Shown here one piece after another: positions 17,182-24,966 of a stretch of DNA of 34,133 nt. Under the pieces are notes generated by a model. The model saw nothing but the letters and a program-made list of their open reading frames with translations, was not told where the DNA came from and made no database searches. How positions within the stretch are numbered: the first letter of the stretch is position 1; each line of letters begins with the position of its first letter. The position numbers and the translations under genes were made by a program. This DNA is from Paradesulfitobacterium ferrireducens. Its GTDB lineage: Bacteria; Bacillota; Desulfitobacteriia; Desulfitobacteriales; Desulfitobacteriaceae. The stretch is taken from positions 1 through 34,133 of the forward strand of contig NZ_JAFLRH010000001.1 of the NCBI RefSeq assembly GCF_017310645.1. Direction: 5' to 3'.

Positions 17182-17277
17182 ACAGGAGTCAGGAGACAGG
17201 AGTCAGTAGACGGGAGTCAGTAGACAGTAGTCAGTAGCTTTTAGTTCTGACTCCTGACTCCTGAATTCTGAGTACTT
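17147..17277. repeat. Hairpin-arm array overlapping a gene end
   Basis: This is the longest left arm in the window: about 14 seven- to eight-base units of the CAGGAGT, CAGGAGA and CAGTAGA types (17147-17236). A short loop CTTTTAGT follows, then a right arm of TCTGACTCCTGACTCCTGAA and TTCTGAGTACTT. The first 35 bases are translated as the tail of the upstream glycosyltransferase. The array ends 24 bp before ATG 17302. Confidence 0.85.
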
Positions 17278-17301
17278 ACAACCCGAAAGGAGTGCTTACA
17301 C

Positions 17302-18465
17302 ATGCCTCGTACAGATTTTTTGCCTTACGCTTTACCCTTGATTGAAGAGGATGATATCGCTGAAGTGGTGGACAGCCTTAAGTCCAACTGGATTACCAAA
17401 GGCCCGAAAACCATGGAATTCGAAAAGCGTTTTGCCGAGTTCGTCGGTGCGAAATATGCAATCGCGGTCAACTCTTGCACGGCTGCCTTGCACCTCTCCC
17501 TGGTAGCGGCCGGTATCGGGCCGGGAGATGAGGTCATTACCACGCCCATGACCTTTGCGGCTTCGGCCAATGTCGTCATTCACGTGGGGGCAACCCCGGT
17601 TTTTGCTGACATTAATCCCGTGACCATGAATATTGATGTAGATAGGGTGAAAGAAAAGATCACTCCCCGCACCAAAGCCATCATTCCGGTGCATATCGGC
17701 GGACACGCCTGTCAGATGGATGAAATCCTGGCCTTGGCCCGGGAGCATAACCTTTTCGTCCTGGAAGACGGCGCCCATGCCGTATATACGGAGTACAAAG
17801 GGAAGATGATCGGTTCCATCGGGAACGCAACCGCCTTCTCTTTCTATGCGACCAAGAACCTCGTGACCGGAGAAGGGGGCATGGTCACCACCAATGACGA
17901 AGCCCTCGCCGACAAAATCAGGGTCATCAGTGTGCACGGCATGAGCCGCAACGCCTGGAACCGCTACAGCGCTGCCGGTTCCTGGTATTATGAGATTCTG
18001 TACCCCGGCTACAAGGACAATATGACGGACATCCAGGCAGCTCTGGGTCTTACCCAACTGGCTAAGCTTGAACGGATGCAGGGACTGAGGCGTGAGATTG
18101 CCGAGCGCTATAACGAAGCTTTCGCAAAGCTGCCCGAGCTGGAAGTGCCGGTCGAAGAGGGTTACACCCGCCACGCCTGGCATTTGTACATTCTCAAGCT
18201 CAACCTGGATAAACTAAAGACAGACCGGGCCCAGTTTATTGAGGAGCTTAAAGAAGAAAAAATCGGCACCAGCGTGCACTTTATTCCGGTCCACCTGCAC
18301 CCGTATTACCGTGAAACGTACGGCTATAAGCGCGGGGACTATCCCCAGGCCGAGAGGACGTTTGACCGGATCTTGTCCCTGCCGCTCTATCCTAAGATGA
18401 GCGCCCAGGATACCCAGGACGTAATTGAAGCCGTCAAGAGGGTTGTGGAGAGGACGAGGAAATAA
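17302..18465 (+). CDS. DegT/DnrJ/EryC1 aminotransferase, PglE/PseC-like
   Basis: 387 residues. A PLP-dependent enzyme expected to aminate C4 of the UDP-4-keto-6-deoxy sugar made by the dehydratase at 2665. FLPYALPLIEEDDIAEVVDS at the N terminus and SNWITKGPKTMEFEKRF fit the 4-aminating subgroup. VLEDGAHAVYTEY holds the ring-stacking/Asp region, and the PLP-binding lysine is Lys185 in FYATKNLVTGEGG. The start ATG 17302 has GAAAGGAG at 17285-17292. The gene lies directly before the initiating sugar transferase, as pglE-like genes often lie near pglC-like ones. No dedicated N-acetyltransferase (PglD) is seen beside it. Confidence 0.82.
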   Translation: MPRTDFLPYALPLIEEDDIAEVVDSLKSNWITKGPKTMEFEKRFAEFVGAKYAIAVNSCTAALHLSLVAAGIGPGDEVITTPMTFAASANVVIHVGATPVFADINPVTMNIDVDRVKEKITPRTKAIIPVHIGGHACQMDEILALAREHNLFVLEDGAHAVYTEYKGKMIGSIGNATAFSFYATKNLVTGEGGMVTTNDEALADKIRVISVHGMSRNAWNRYSAAGSWYYEILYPGYKDNMTDIQAALGLTQLAKLERMQGLRREIAERYNEAFAKLPELEVPVEEGYTRHAWHLYILKLNLDKLKTDRAQFIEELKEEKIGTSVHFIPVHLHPYYRETYGYKRGDYPQAERTFDRILSLPLYPKMSAQDTQDVIEAVKRVVERTRK

Positions 18466-18486
18466 CAGGATAAGAAACTACTCGGG

Positions 18487-18564
18487 TCGAGGAGTCAGGA
18501 GTCAGTAGTCAGAATCAAGACCGGAGAGCTTATGCCCGCAGTATTCTGAATCCTGAATTCTGAA
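18487..18564. repeat. Hairpin-arm array
   Basis: The left arm has AGGAGTCAGGAGTCAGTAGT units (about 18490-18512). A loop of about 25 bases follows, then a right arm TATTCTGAATCCTGAATTCT at about 18542-18561. It ends roughly 40 bp before ATG 18605. No gene lies in it. Confidence 0.8.
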
Positions 18565-18604
18565 CCCCGGAAGCTATCCCAATATTATTGAGAGGAGTAC
18601 CTTG

Positions 18605-19270
18605 ATGAAGGAGACTATGGCTGTGCGAAAGACAGCGGCTGAAGAACCGGTCTCGTCTTATCCGCGCTGGCAGCTGGCGGCGAAAAGATTGCTCGATCTG
18701 ATAGTGGCTTCCGTTCTGCTTATTCTTGTTTCTCCTTTATGGCTTGTGATTTTCCTCTGGATTAAACTTGATTCCCCCGGTCCTGCAATCTTCGCGCAAA
18801 AGCGGGTTGGACTGGAAGGCAAGCCATTCACCGTATATAAGTTCCGGACCATGGTTCAGAATGCGGACGACCTGATGAAAGCCAAGCTCCAGAAGGTTAA
18901 AGACCTGGAGAACTTCGTCTTTCAGGACAAAAATGACCCGCGCATCACCCGCAGCGGCCGCTTCCTGCGCAAGACCAGCCTCGATGAACTCCCGCAGCTC
19001 CTGAATATCCTCATCGGGAACATGAGCCTGGTCGGTCCCCGTCCGGAAGTGCCGGAAATCGCCAAGCGCTATACACCGGAGCAGTGGCAGCGCCTTAAAG
19101 TACTGCCCGGCGTCACCGGCCTGGCCCAGGTGAACGGACGCAGTGAACTTACGCTCGGGGAGACGCTCGCTTATGATGTCGAGTATGTCCGGAGCTGGAG
19201 CATCTGGCTCGACTTAAAGATCCTGTGGAAGACGGTGTTTGTGGTCTTCACGGGAAAAGGGGCATATTAG
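18605..19270 (+). CDS. Undecaprenyl-phosphate sugar-1-phosphate transferase (PglC-like)
   Basis: Starts glycan assembly by moving a sugar phosphate from UDP-sugar to undecaprenyl phosphate at the inner membrane face. About 221 residues: a cytoplasmic tail, one hydrophobic helix ([20 protein letters not shown], about residues 29-50) and the catalytic domain. Visible family motifs are [32 protein letters not shown] with the Asp-Glu pair, SLVGPRPE, and [14 protein letters not shown]. The size is close to PglC/WcaJ catalytic units with no long membrane extension. ATG 18605 has AGGAG at 18593-18597; ATG 18617 is possible. It is the last gene of the sugar locus. The substrate is probably the 4-amino or diacetamido sugar made nearby (inference). 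Confidence 0.87.
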   Translation: MKETMAVRKTAAEEPVSSYPRWQLAAKRLLDLIVASVLLILVSPLWLVIFLWIKLDSPGPAIFAQKRVGLEGKPFTVYKFRTMVQNADDLMKAKLQKVKDLENFVFQDKNDPRITRSGRFLRKTSLDELPQLLNILIGNMSLVGPRPEVPEIAKRYTPEQWQRLKVLPGVTGLAQVNGRSELTLGETLAYDVEYVRSWSIWLDLKILWKTVFVVFTGKGAY

Positions 19271-19333
19271 AGAATTGGAACGATTCTAAAGAAAATCGAG
19301 GAATATATTATTACTAGATTGATATTCCAGAAG

Positions 19334-19362
19334 ATGACAGGTTACTAATATCGGTGTATTAT
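19334..19362 (+). promoter_or_regulatory. Strong sigma-A promoter candidate for the HD module
   Basis: ATGACA (19334-19339), exactly 17 bases, then TATTAT (19357-19362); both hexamers match the consensus at five of six positions. It is 38 bp upstream of GTG 19401. It implies that the two-gene module is transcribed independently of the sugar locus. Confidence 0.6.
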
Positions 19363-19400
19363 GTAACTGTGATGGTAAGATGTATTAGGAGGTGTTGACT

Positions 19401-19811
19401 GTGTCTGCAATAGAAATGTTGCGACAGTACCATGAAAAGACTATTTACCCAGATGACGTAATTATGGCTATTCTTTGTAAATTAAAGTCTACCTCGATAC
19501 CAAAAGACCCGGCAATTATACATGGGACAATCTTTCGTCTAAAACAAAAAGATGAATTTCACGAATTGCTAAATGACTTTCAATTTGACAATTCCGGTCT
19601 TGTTCCTTTTTCGGAATTACTTGATAGGGTACTTTTCAGGCTAGAAACTTCAAGCATATTAGGAACTCTAAACCCGAAATATGAATTTTATGATCTCCCG
19701 GAGAAAAGGAAGGAAGATTTATCTAACCAAGTATATAATAAGTTCTCCACTGAGAAGCAGCGGGTAATTTCCAAATTGACCGAGGAATTTGAAAACATGG
19801 TAGTTCAGTGA
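19401..19811 (+). CDS. Unknown small protein paired with the HD protein
   Basis: About 136 residues from GTG 19401, chosen because AGGAGGTG (19388-19394) is the ribosome site and the in-frame GTG at 19392 lies inside it. I do not recognise the family. It looks all-helical and charged, with no signal peptide, membrane segment or catalytic motif. Two blocks stand out: a possible winged-helix-like region (IIHGTIFRLKQKDEFHELL) and a C-terminal amphipathic stretch (STEKQRVISKLTEEFENMVV). It is followed after four bases by the HD gene, which suggests a co-translated partner or regulator. The sequence is clearly AT-richer than the sugar locus upstream. Confidence 0.7.
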   Translation: MSAIEMLRQYHEKTIYPDDVIMAILCKLKSTSIPKDPAIIHGTIFRLKQKDEFHELLNDFQFDNSGLVPFSELLDRVLFRLETSSILGTLNPKYEFYDLPEKRKEDLSNQVYNKFSTEKQRVISKLTEEFENMVVQ

Positions 19812-19815
19812 ACTG

Positions 19816-21354
19816 GTGGTGAAGCGTTTGTCTACACTCAGAGAGCAAGTTGATAACTATGTGAGGGAGATGCTTAAGGATTACGTACCCTTAAAAGTGA
19901 GAGGGTCGAAAGTTATTCATGATACAATTTTAGGCTCCAATATTTTTTCGGCTCATGAAATAGCTATATTAGATTTACCTTTAGTACAAAGACTGCGTCG
20001 AATTAATCAAGTTGATGTCGTTCCTCTTGTTTTTCCATCCGGAAACCATAATCGATTTGAACATTCTTTAGGTGTTGCCTCGATAGGCGAAAAACTAGTT
20101 AGAGCTTTATTCAAAAAAATAACTGAGGGGCAACAGCGACACAAGCACCCATATGTTGATATAACATTCAGAGAACATGAGGTTTTGAACCTTGTCCGTA
20201 TGGCTGCAATTATGCATGATTGTGGTCACGGGCCTTTTTCACATATGTCTGAACGAATTTATAAAGAATTATCTGATATACAATATGAAAAAGAAAACGA
20301 TCCGCGATTAGTGGGAGCATCTCCCCATGAGATATTATCTTATTTGATTGTAACCAGCACTCCGTTGCATGAATTTTTTGAGAAATACATTGCAGCAGAA
20401 TACAAAGTGAACATTGATCTTCAACTTGTTGGAGATATGATAGTTGGATACGTGGAAAACCCCGCTTCCGCCTTTGTGGTCGACATTATTAACGGGGCTT
20501 TCGATGCCGACAAACTTGATTATATACAAAGAGATTCTTACTTTACCGGTATCAAGATGGTTTTAGATTTAGACAGGTTATTTTATGCCTTGGATATTGT
20601 AACCGACCAGTCAGGCCGATTACGCTTAAGTGTCGATTTGACCGGGGTGACTCCACTTGAACAGATTGTTTTTAACAAAATGATGTTGTACAGTTCGGTC
20701 TATCATCATCATAAGGTAAGAGCAGCAGAGTGCTTGTTTAAGTCAATTTTCGACGAGATCATGGATAATAACCTGGAAGTCTATGAACTAAAATTTGATA
20801 GCGCGGCTGATTTTTTGTATTTAACCGACGATGATGTATATGGGTTGGCAAAAGGGAAAACGGATCTCGTAGTTAAATTTACGAATAGCCTTTTACATAG
20901 AAACCTGCCCAAAAGAGCTTTGGTTGTATCTGGCAGAACCGTAGACAATCATGAAAAACTTGAGTGGTTTATGAGGCTAGCCGAGAAACCGGAGGAGGTA
21001 AACATGCTCCGGCAAGCTATCTCAGACAAAACTAGCGAGTTTGGAGAGAAGGTGCCGGTTCAGTATATTTGGGTGGATGTTCCTTCCGGACCTAAATATA
21101 AAGAAGGATACTGGCCCATAAAAAATGTTGGAGGGGACGATACCCATCTTCCCTTGCGTAAGATTTTTCCTGTCGATGATTGGACTAAGGCTTTTTCCGA
21201 AAATAAGTGGAATGGATATGTGTTTACTTTGCCGAAGTATCGATCTGTTGTGTATAATGCGGCCAAAAGCATATTAGAAGATGTTTATGAATTGAAACTA
21301 AATAATTTCTCCAAGTTATTGTGTAAGATGGACGCGGACATTTCAGAAGAATAA
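19816..21354 (+). CDS. HD-domain phosphohydrolase, SAMHD1/dGTPase-like
   Basis: 512 residues. The metal-binding H...HD...D set is visible: His83 in NRFEHSLGV, His134-Asp135 in AAIMHDCGHGPFSH, and an Asp in AFDADKLDYIQRDSYFTG near residues 230-240. This layout is that of SAMHD1/dGTPase-type enzymes, which hydrolyse dNTPs. The last 200 residues match nothing I recognise. The start is GTG 19816, immediately after the stop of the small protein and with no good ribosome site of its own, so translation is probably coupled. The AT-rich composition, its own promoter and the broken neighbours suggest horizontal arrival. A role in phage defence by dNTP depletion is possible but not shown. Confidence 0.82.
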   Translation: MVKRLSTLREQVDNYVREMLKDYVPLKVRGSKVIHDTILGSNIFSAHEIAILDLPLVQRLRRINQVDVVPLVFPSGNHNRFEHSLGVASIGEKLVRALFKKITEGQQRHKHPYVDITFREHEVLNLVRMAAIMHDCGHGPFSHMSERIYKELSDIQYEKENDPRLVGASPHEILSYLIVTSTPLHEFFEKYIAAEYKVNIDLQLVGDMIVGYVENPASAFVVDIINGAFDADKLDYIQRDSYFTGIKMVLDLDRLFYALDIVTDQSGRLRLSVDLTGVTPLEQIVFNKMMLYSSVYHHHKVRAAECLFKSIFDEIMDNNLEVYELKFDSAADFLYLTDDDVYGLAKGKTDLVVKFTNSLLHRNLPKRALVVSGRTVDNHEKLEWFMRLAEKPEEVNMLRQAISDKTSEFGEKVPVQYIWVDVPSGPKYKEGYWPIKNVGGDDTHLPLRKIFPVDDWTKAFSENKWNGYVFTLPKYRSVVYNAAKSILEDVYELKLNNFSKLLCKMDADISEE

Positions 21355-21365
21355 GTTTAACGGGA

Positions 21366-22184
21366 ATGTTTCACCTCAGCTTGGCAAAACAGCACTTCAA
21401 CTTTATTAATCTTAAGCAAAGAAAAACATCAGCTCAACCTGTGGAATATAAAGAGATATGGGAGATTATCCACAAAGGCTCAATGCCCGCTATGTACGCT
21501 GATGAGCTGGACTGGCAGCTGTTTTATGGGGCTTACGCTAAAACCTATATCGAGCGTGATGTGCGAGCGCTTGCGCAGGTAGGTGATGAACTGAAATTCA
21601 TTAAGTTTATGACTGCAATGGCAGCCAGAACCTCACAAATGCTTAACCTAACCTCTGTAGCCAATGAAGTCGGAATCAGTGTGCCGACGGCTGACCGCTG
21701 GCTCTCAATCTTAGTTTCGTCCAACATTGTGTATTTACTGCAACCGTACCATAACAACATCACGAAAAGAGCGGTAAAAACGCCCAAGATCTATTTCCTC
21801 GACACCGGGTTAGCCGCCTATTTGACCAAATGGCATACCCCGGAGGTGTTGGAGGCCGGCGCTATGGCAGGAGCATTCTTTGAAACCTTCGTGATCGCTG
21901 AGGTGCTTAAGAGTTATTACAATGCAGGGGTTTTAGACCCTTCGCTCTATTATTACCGAGATCATGACGCGAAGGAAGTAGATCTGCTCGTTGCGCAGAA
22001 TGGTACGTTCTTTCCTGTTGAGATTAAGAAAACGGCTAACCCCGGCAAGGAACATATCGAAAACTTTTCAGTCCTGGAAAAAATCAAAGGAGTAACTATA
22101 GGAACGGGCGGAGTGATTTGCCTGTACGACAAGAGCGTGCGTCTTAACGATAAAAACGCAACCATTCCTGTTTCTTGGATATAG
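21366..22184 (+). pseudogene. 5'-truncated DUF4143 ATPase
   Basis: The 272 residues correspond to the C-terminal part of the AAA_14/DUF4143 ATPase family: KEIWEIIHKGSMPAMYADE, YAKTYIERDVRAL, then the PD-(D/E)XK-like region GAFFETFVIAEVLKSYYN, YYYRDHDAKEVDLLV and FFPVEIKK. Whole proteins are usually around 400 residues and carry Walker A and B motifs in the first 150; none is present here. The first 25 residues (MFHLSLAKQHFNF...) fit the family poorly. The gene starts 11 bp after the HD gene, so the arrival of that module may have removed its front. The remaining frame is open. I call it a remnant, though a residual nuclease-like function cannot be ruled out. Confidence 0.7.
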
Positions 22185-22254
22185 GCATTATCCTTGCTCG
22201 GCTAACCATTTTAAGCTTACAGCAAAACTGTAAACTAAGGAGTTGAGAAGGTCT

Positions 22255-22563
22255 ATGCCTATCGTTCAGCAAATACAAAAGAGGATGCTTGTAAGTCTGG
22301 CGCAAATCGCGAAAGATATGGATCTTCATGAAGGAGATTATCTTGCGTTTGAAGAACGTGATGGTGGAATTTTCCTTCGCCCAGTGGCTTGGATTGATAA
22401 AAACCAAGCCTATATTTGGACAAAAGAGTGGCAAGAAAAAATGCGCCGCTCCGAAGAAGCTTTAGCAAATGGCGAATATGAAAGCTTTGAGACTATGGAC
22501 GATTGCATCCGTGATTTGGAGGAAAAAATGAATGCCCATCATTCTCAAGACAAAACCATTTGA
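22255..22563 (+). CDS. AbrB/MazE-like antitoxin
   Basis: 102 residues. The first 45 (MPIVQQIQKRMLVSLAQIAK, then DLHEGDYLAFEERDGGIFLR) fit the SpoVT/AbrB swapped-hairpin DNA-binding fold. The acidic, helical C terminus (EKMRRSEEALANGEYESFET...) fits a toxin-binding arm. ATG 22255 is preferred over the in-frame TTG 22243, which overlaps the AAGGAG site. Its end overlaps the start of a broken toxin gene at 22532, the usual antitoxin-then-toxin order. With the toxin gone it may act only as a DNA-binding repressor. Confidence 0.78.
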   Translation: MPIVQQIQKRMLVSLAQIAKDMDLHEGDYLAFEERDGGIFLRPVAWIDKNQAYIWTKEWQEKMRRSEEALANGEYESFETMDDCIRDLEEKMNAHHSQDKTI

Positions 22564-22634
22564 GGTTTGAACGCACAAGTGATACCATCGTTCTCAAGGC
22601 CGTCGGACATCATGATATTCTGAGGAATTACTAA
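22532..22634 (+). pseudogene. RelE/ParE-type toxin remnant, internally deleted
   Basis: ATG 22532 follows a GGAGGAA ribosome site (22518-22524) and begins MPIILKTKPFEV, a plausible toxin N terminus, then hits a stop at 22568. In another frame, 22566-22634 reads FERTSDTIVLKAVGHHDILR before NY and a stop, which resembles a RelE-family C terminus. The two ends of a roughly 90-residue toxin are thus present and the middle is missing. The fusion point is around 22565. No active toxin can be made. Confidence 0.65.
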
Positions 22635-22638
22635 AAGA

Positions 22639-22702
22639 AAAGAGTCTCTCAGGTCACTCCGAAGCACTACAACGTGCTGCCGGATTCCCTGAGAGACTCT
22701 TT
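22639..22702. terminator. Bidirectional terminator hairpin
   Basis: AAAGAGTCTCTCAGG (22639-22653) pairs perfectly with CCTGAGAGACTCTTT (22688-22702). The loop contains a second hairpin, AGCAC-TACAAC-GTGCT. T-rich sequence follows on both strands. It separates the toxin remnant from the convergent GH18 gene. Confidence 0.8.
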
Positions 22703-22711
22703 ACTTCTAGG

Positions 22712-22734
22712 TTACTGACTCCTGTCTCCTTCCC
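22712..22734. repeat. Half of a hairpin-arm array
   Basis: TTACTGACTCCTGTCTCCTT matches the right-arm type. No left arm precedes it on this strand. It sits at the 3' end of the minus-strand GH18 gene and is the only array found at a convergent junction. Confidence 0.6.
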
Positions 22735-24749
22735 TACCTCAAATGGCTCTTCAGCAACGGGAAGAGCAGGCTGGCACTGTCACTGTCCAGCCAGCCCATG
22801 GCCCAGGGGGCGATTCCGCCGATGTTGAATTCATCCAGCAAGGAAAGTTTGGCATCCCAGCTCTTCTCATCATCAAAATATACGGTATGCTGGACCACAC
22901 TATTATCCGGGTTGGTTACGGAATAGGTGAAATAGGGTACTCCCACAGGATCGGCGGCTGAAGTCTCGCGCTTGATCTCGGCACTTTGCTGAGCGGCCAG
23001 CTCTTTCGCCTTGGTCAGGCCAAAGGCCGTGGAATCCCATTTGCCGTCAGCGGTTGGAGCCCAGTCCCGGCCATAATAAGGAATCCCCATTAAGATTTTT
23101 TCGGCAGGGACGCCCGCGCTTTTGGCATACGCGAGAACCTGTCTCGTCCAATCGACCGGGGAAATCGCTCCCGGAGCGGACGTGCGGTAGTGCTTGTCAT
23201 AGGTCATGATGTGCAGGTAGTCTACATATTGGGCCAGGTCATGGTAGTTGTATTCGGCCAGCCAGGTTTCAACTTGGGGGGAAGTAACCGGCATCACCGC
23301 CATCACAATTTGCTTGTTCTTGGGTTTGAGCTCAGCATTGAGGGCTTTCATAAACTCGGTGAGATAAGGCCCGTCGGCATCATTAAGGAGTTCAAAGTCG
23401 ATGACGACGCCGTCTGTGTTGCTGAGATCAATCAGCTTCACGATTTGGCTGATCAGGTTAGCCCGGGCGGCCGGATCAGCCAGCATCGTGTCAATCACGC
23501 TGCCGCTGCCGTTAATCAGGGGCATTACTTTCAGCCCGCGGTTCTGAGCTTCCTGCGCCAGTGTCCGATAGTCGGAGCTGTCCCAGCCCCATTGCAGGGC
23601 CAAGGTTCCGTCTTCGGAGATGCTCTTGCGCCAGTTCGGAGAGAGGATGTCCACATAATCTGTCGCCAGATCCGGAATGAGCGCCAGTTTTTTCCGGTAA
23701 GCGTCCAGGCTTGCATACCCGTCCCAGTATTGAAGGGAGACGCGGGCATGAGTCGAGCCGGTGCGGATCATGCTTTCCATCCCGTAGCTAATCACACCCC
23801 AGCCGCCGAGAAGGGTAAATGAAGATCCGGCCGAGCGCCTGGAGCTGAGATAAGAGGTCGTCTGCGCGGTCAGCTCAGACTGCACGGGCACCAGTAAAAT
23901 CGGGTTATTGTTTTTCGCGGCTAACACGGCTCCGGCTAAAGCATCCGGAAAATCAAGCCCCGTAGCCACAAAAAGCTTGGAAGTATTAAAGCTCAAGCGG
24001 TTCAGCACGTCAAGATTGGTGAAATACCGGTCATCCCCGGAAAGGCGGTCGACCGTGTACCCTAATCCTTGAAGCTGGGCTGCTGCTTCAGGTCCGATAA
24101 CCCCTGTGCCCCCGATCAGAGTGACGGATTTAACCCCCAGCTTGTGCAGGGCGTCCAGGGTTACCTGAGGCACCTTCTTAACGTCCGTAAGCAAAAGCGG
24201 TGTTCCCTGGGCAGCCGCATAGGAAGACACGCTTAAAGCGTCGGCAAACGATTCCCCATAAGCCAAGAAGGCTTTGGAAGAGTTAGACACCGCTTCCTGG
24301 GCAATGGCCGCCGCAGTTTCGTACCGGTCAGCTCCTTGAATCCGCTGGACAGAGCGCCCGTTGTCTTCCAGGACTTTCTTTACCTCATCAGAGACGGCTC
24401 CGGTTCCGCCGAGGATATATACTCTTTGCGCCTGCAGCCGCAGAATCTCAGTCAGCACATCCGGCTGCAGCGTCTTGGAATCAATGAGCAGGAGCGGTCC
24501 TTTGGCTTTGGAACTGTTGGCCAAAACAGCCCCGGCCAGTGCGTCAGGAAAATCATCGCCCCGGGCCAAGACGACGGTATTGGCGGTATCCCAGCCGCTC
24601 TGGGAGATTTTTATGGCCGTTTGATAGCGGTCACCGCCGGCTAACCTTAAATCAGCCGGTTCTACTGCCTGAACCGATGAAACGGGAATCGTAAAACTTG
24701 TGAAAAAAAGGGTTAACCCCAACAAAAAACTAAAAATCAATCTGTACAT
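22734..24749 (-). CDS. Secreted GH18 glycoside hydrolase with three CWB2 anchor repeats
   Basis: 671 residues. A signal peptide (about 1-29, ending near SSVQA) is followed by three CWB2 repeats (about 35-325; starts AGGDRY, QGADRY, SGDDRY; ends GGTG, GGTG, GGWG). The C-terminal GH18 barrel (about 335-671) carries the catalytic motif DGVVIDFE, with Glu453 as proton donor, then LHIMTYDKHY and MGIPYYGRDW. It resembles spore-cortex or wall hydrolases such as YaaH-type proteins, so N-acetylglucosaminidase action on peptidoglycan is likely. The start has AGGAGGAAGAG just upstream. It diverges from the subtilase gene; the 217-bp gap between them is AT-rich and contains a dyad. Confidence 0.87.
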   Translation of the reverse strand: MYRLIFSFLLGLTLFFTSFTIPVSSVQAVEPADLRLAGGDRYQTAIKISQSGWDTANTVVLARGDDFPDALAGAVLANSSKAKGPLLLIDSKTLQPDVLTEILRLQAQRVYILGGTGAVSDEVKKVLEDNGRSVQRIQGADRYETAAAIAQEAVSNSSKAFLAYGESFADALSVSSYAAAQGTPLLLTDVKKVPQVTLDALHKLGVKSVTLIGGTGVIGPEAAAQLQGLGYTVDRLSGDDRYFTNLDVLNRLSFNTSKLFVATGLDFPDALAGAVLAAKNNNPILLVPVQSELTAQTTSYLSSRRSAGSSFTLLGGWGVISYGMESMIRTGSTHARVSLQYWDGYASLDAYRKKLALIPDLATDYVDILSPNWRKSISEDGTLALQWGWDSSDYRTLAQEAQNRGLKVMPLINGSGSVIDTMLADPAARANLISQIVKLIDLSNTDGVVIDFELLNDADGPYLTEFMKALNAELKPKNKQIVMAVMPVTSPQVETWLAEYNYHDLAQYVDYLHIMTYDKHYRTSAPGAISPVDWTRQVLAYAKSAGVPAEKILMGIPYYGRDWAPTADGKWDSTAFGLTKAKELAAQQSAEIKRETSAADPVGVPYFTYSVTNPDNSVVQHTVYFDDEKSWDAKLSLLDEFNIGGIAPWAMGWLDSDSASLLFPLLKSHLR

Positions 24750-24870
24750 CTCTTCCTCCTCGTATAATCGGTTTAGTTCCTGCCCCCGCGAGTCCGAAAA
24801 TAATGGGAACGCACACGGGTCACATACATTTTATCATAAGAAACCGTCGAAAAAATAAAGAAAAAATAAA

Positions 24871-24889
24871 TTTAGTCACAGTAACTAAA
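24871..24889. promoter_or_regulatory. Dyad between divergent wall-protein genes
   Basis: TTTAGT (24871-24876), seven bases, ACTAAA (24884-24889). It lies in the AT-rich gap between the GH18 gene (-) and the subtilase gene (+), a good place for a shared operator. No known consensus is matched. Confidence 0.35.
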
Positions 24890-24966
24890 GGAAAAAGGGG
24901 CATATTGCCGAATTCCTTTTTTACTATCAAAATGCACTCTAAATATCGATAAGTGGGGACAAAAAG

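Noticed and set aside
17147..17277. CRISPR-like array
   Set aside because: Units are seven to eight bases with no unique spacers, the array is a palindrome, and no cas gene is present.
17332..18183. A 283-residue minus-strand open frame
   Set aside because: It is antisense to an aminotransferase with a complete PLP site.
24893..24921. Sigma-D/28 promoter before the subtilase gene (TAAA and GCCGAATT)
   Set aside because: The spacer is 17 bases instead of about 15-16 and the second box is imperfect.
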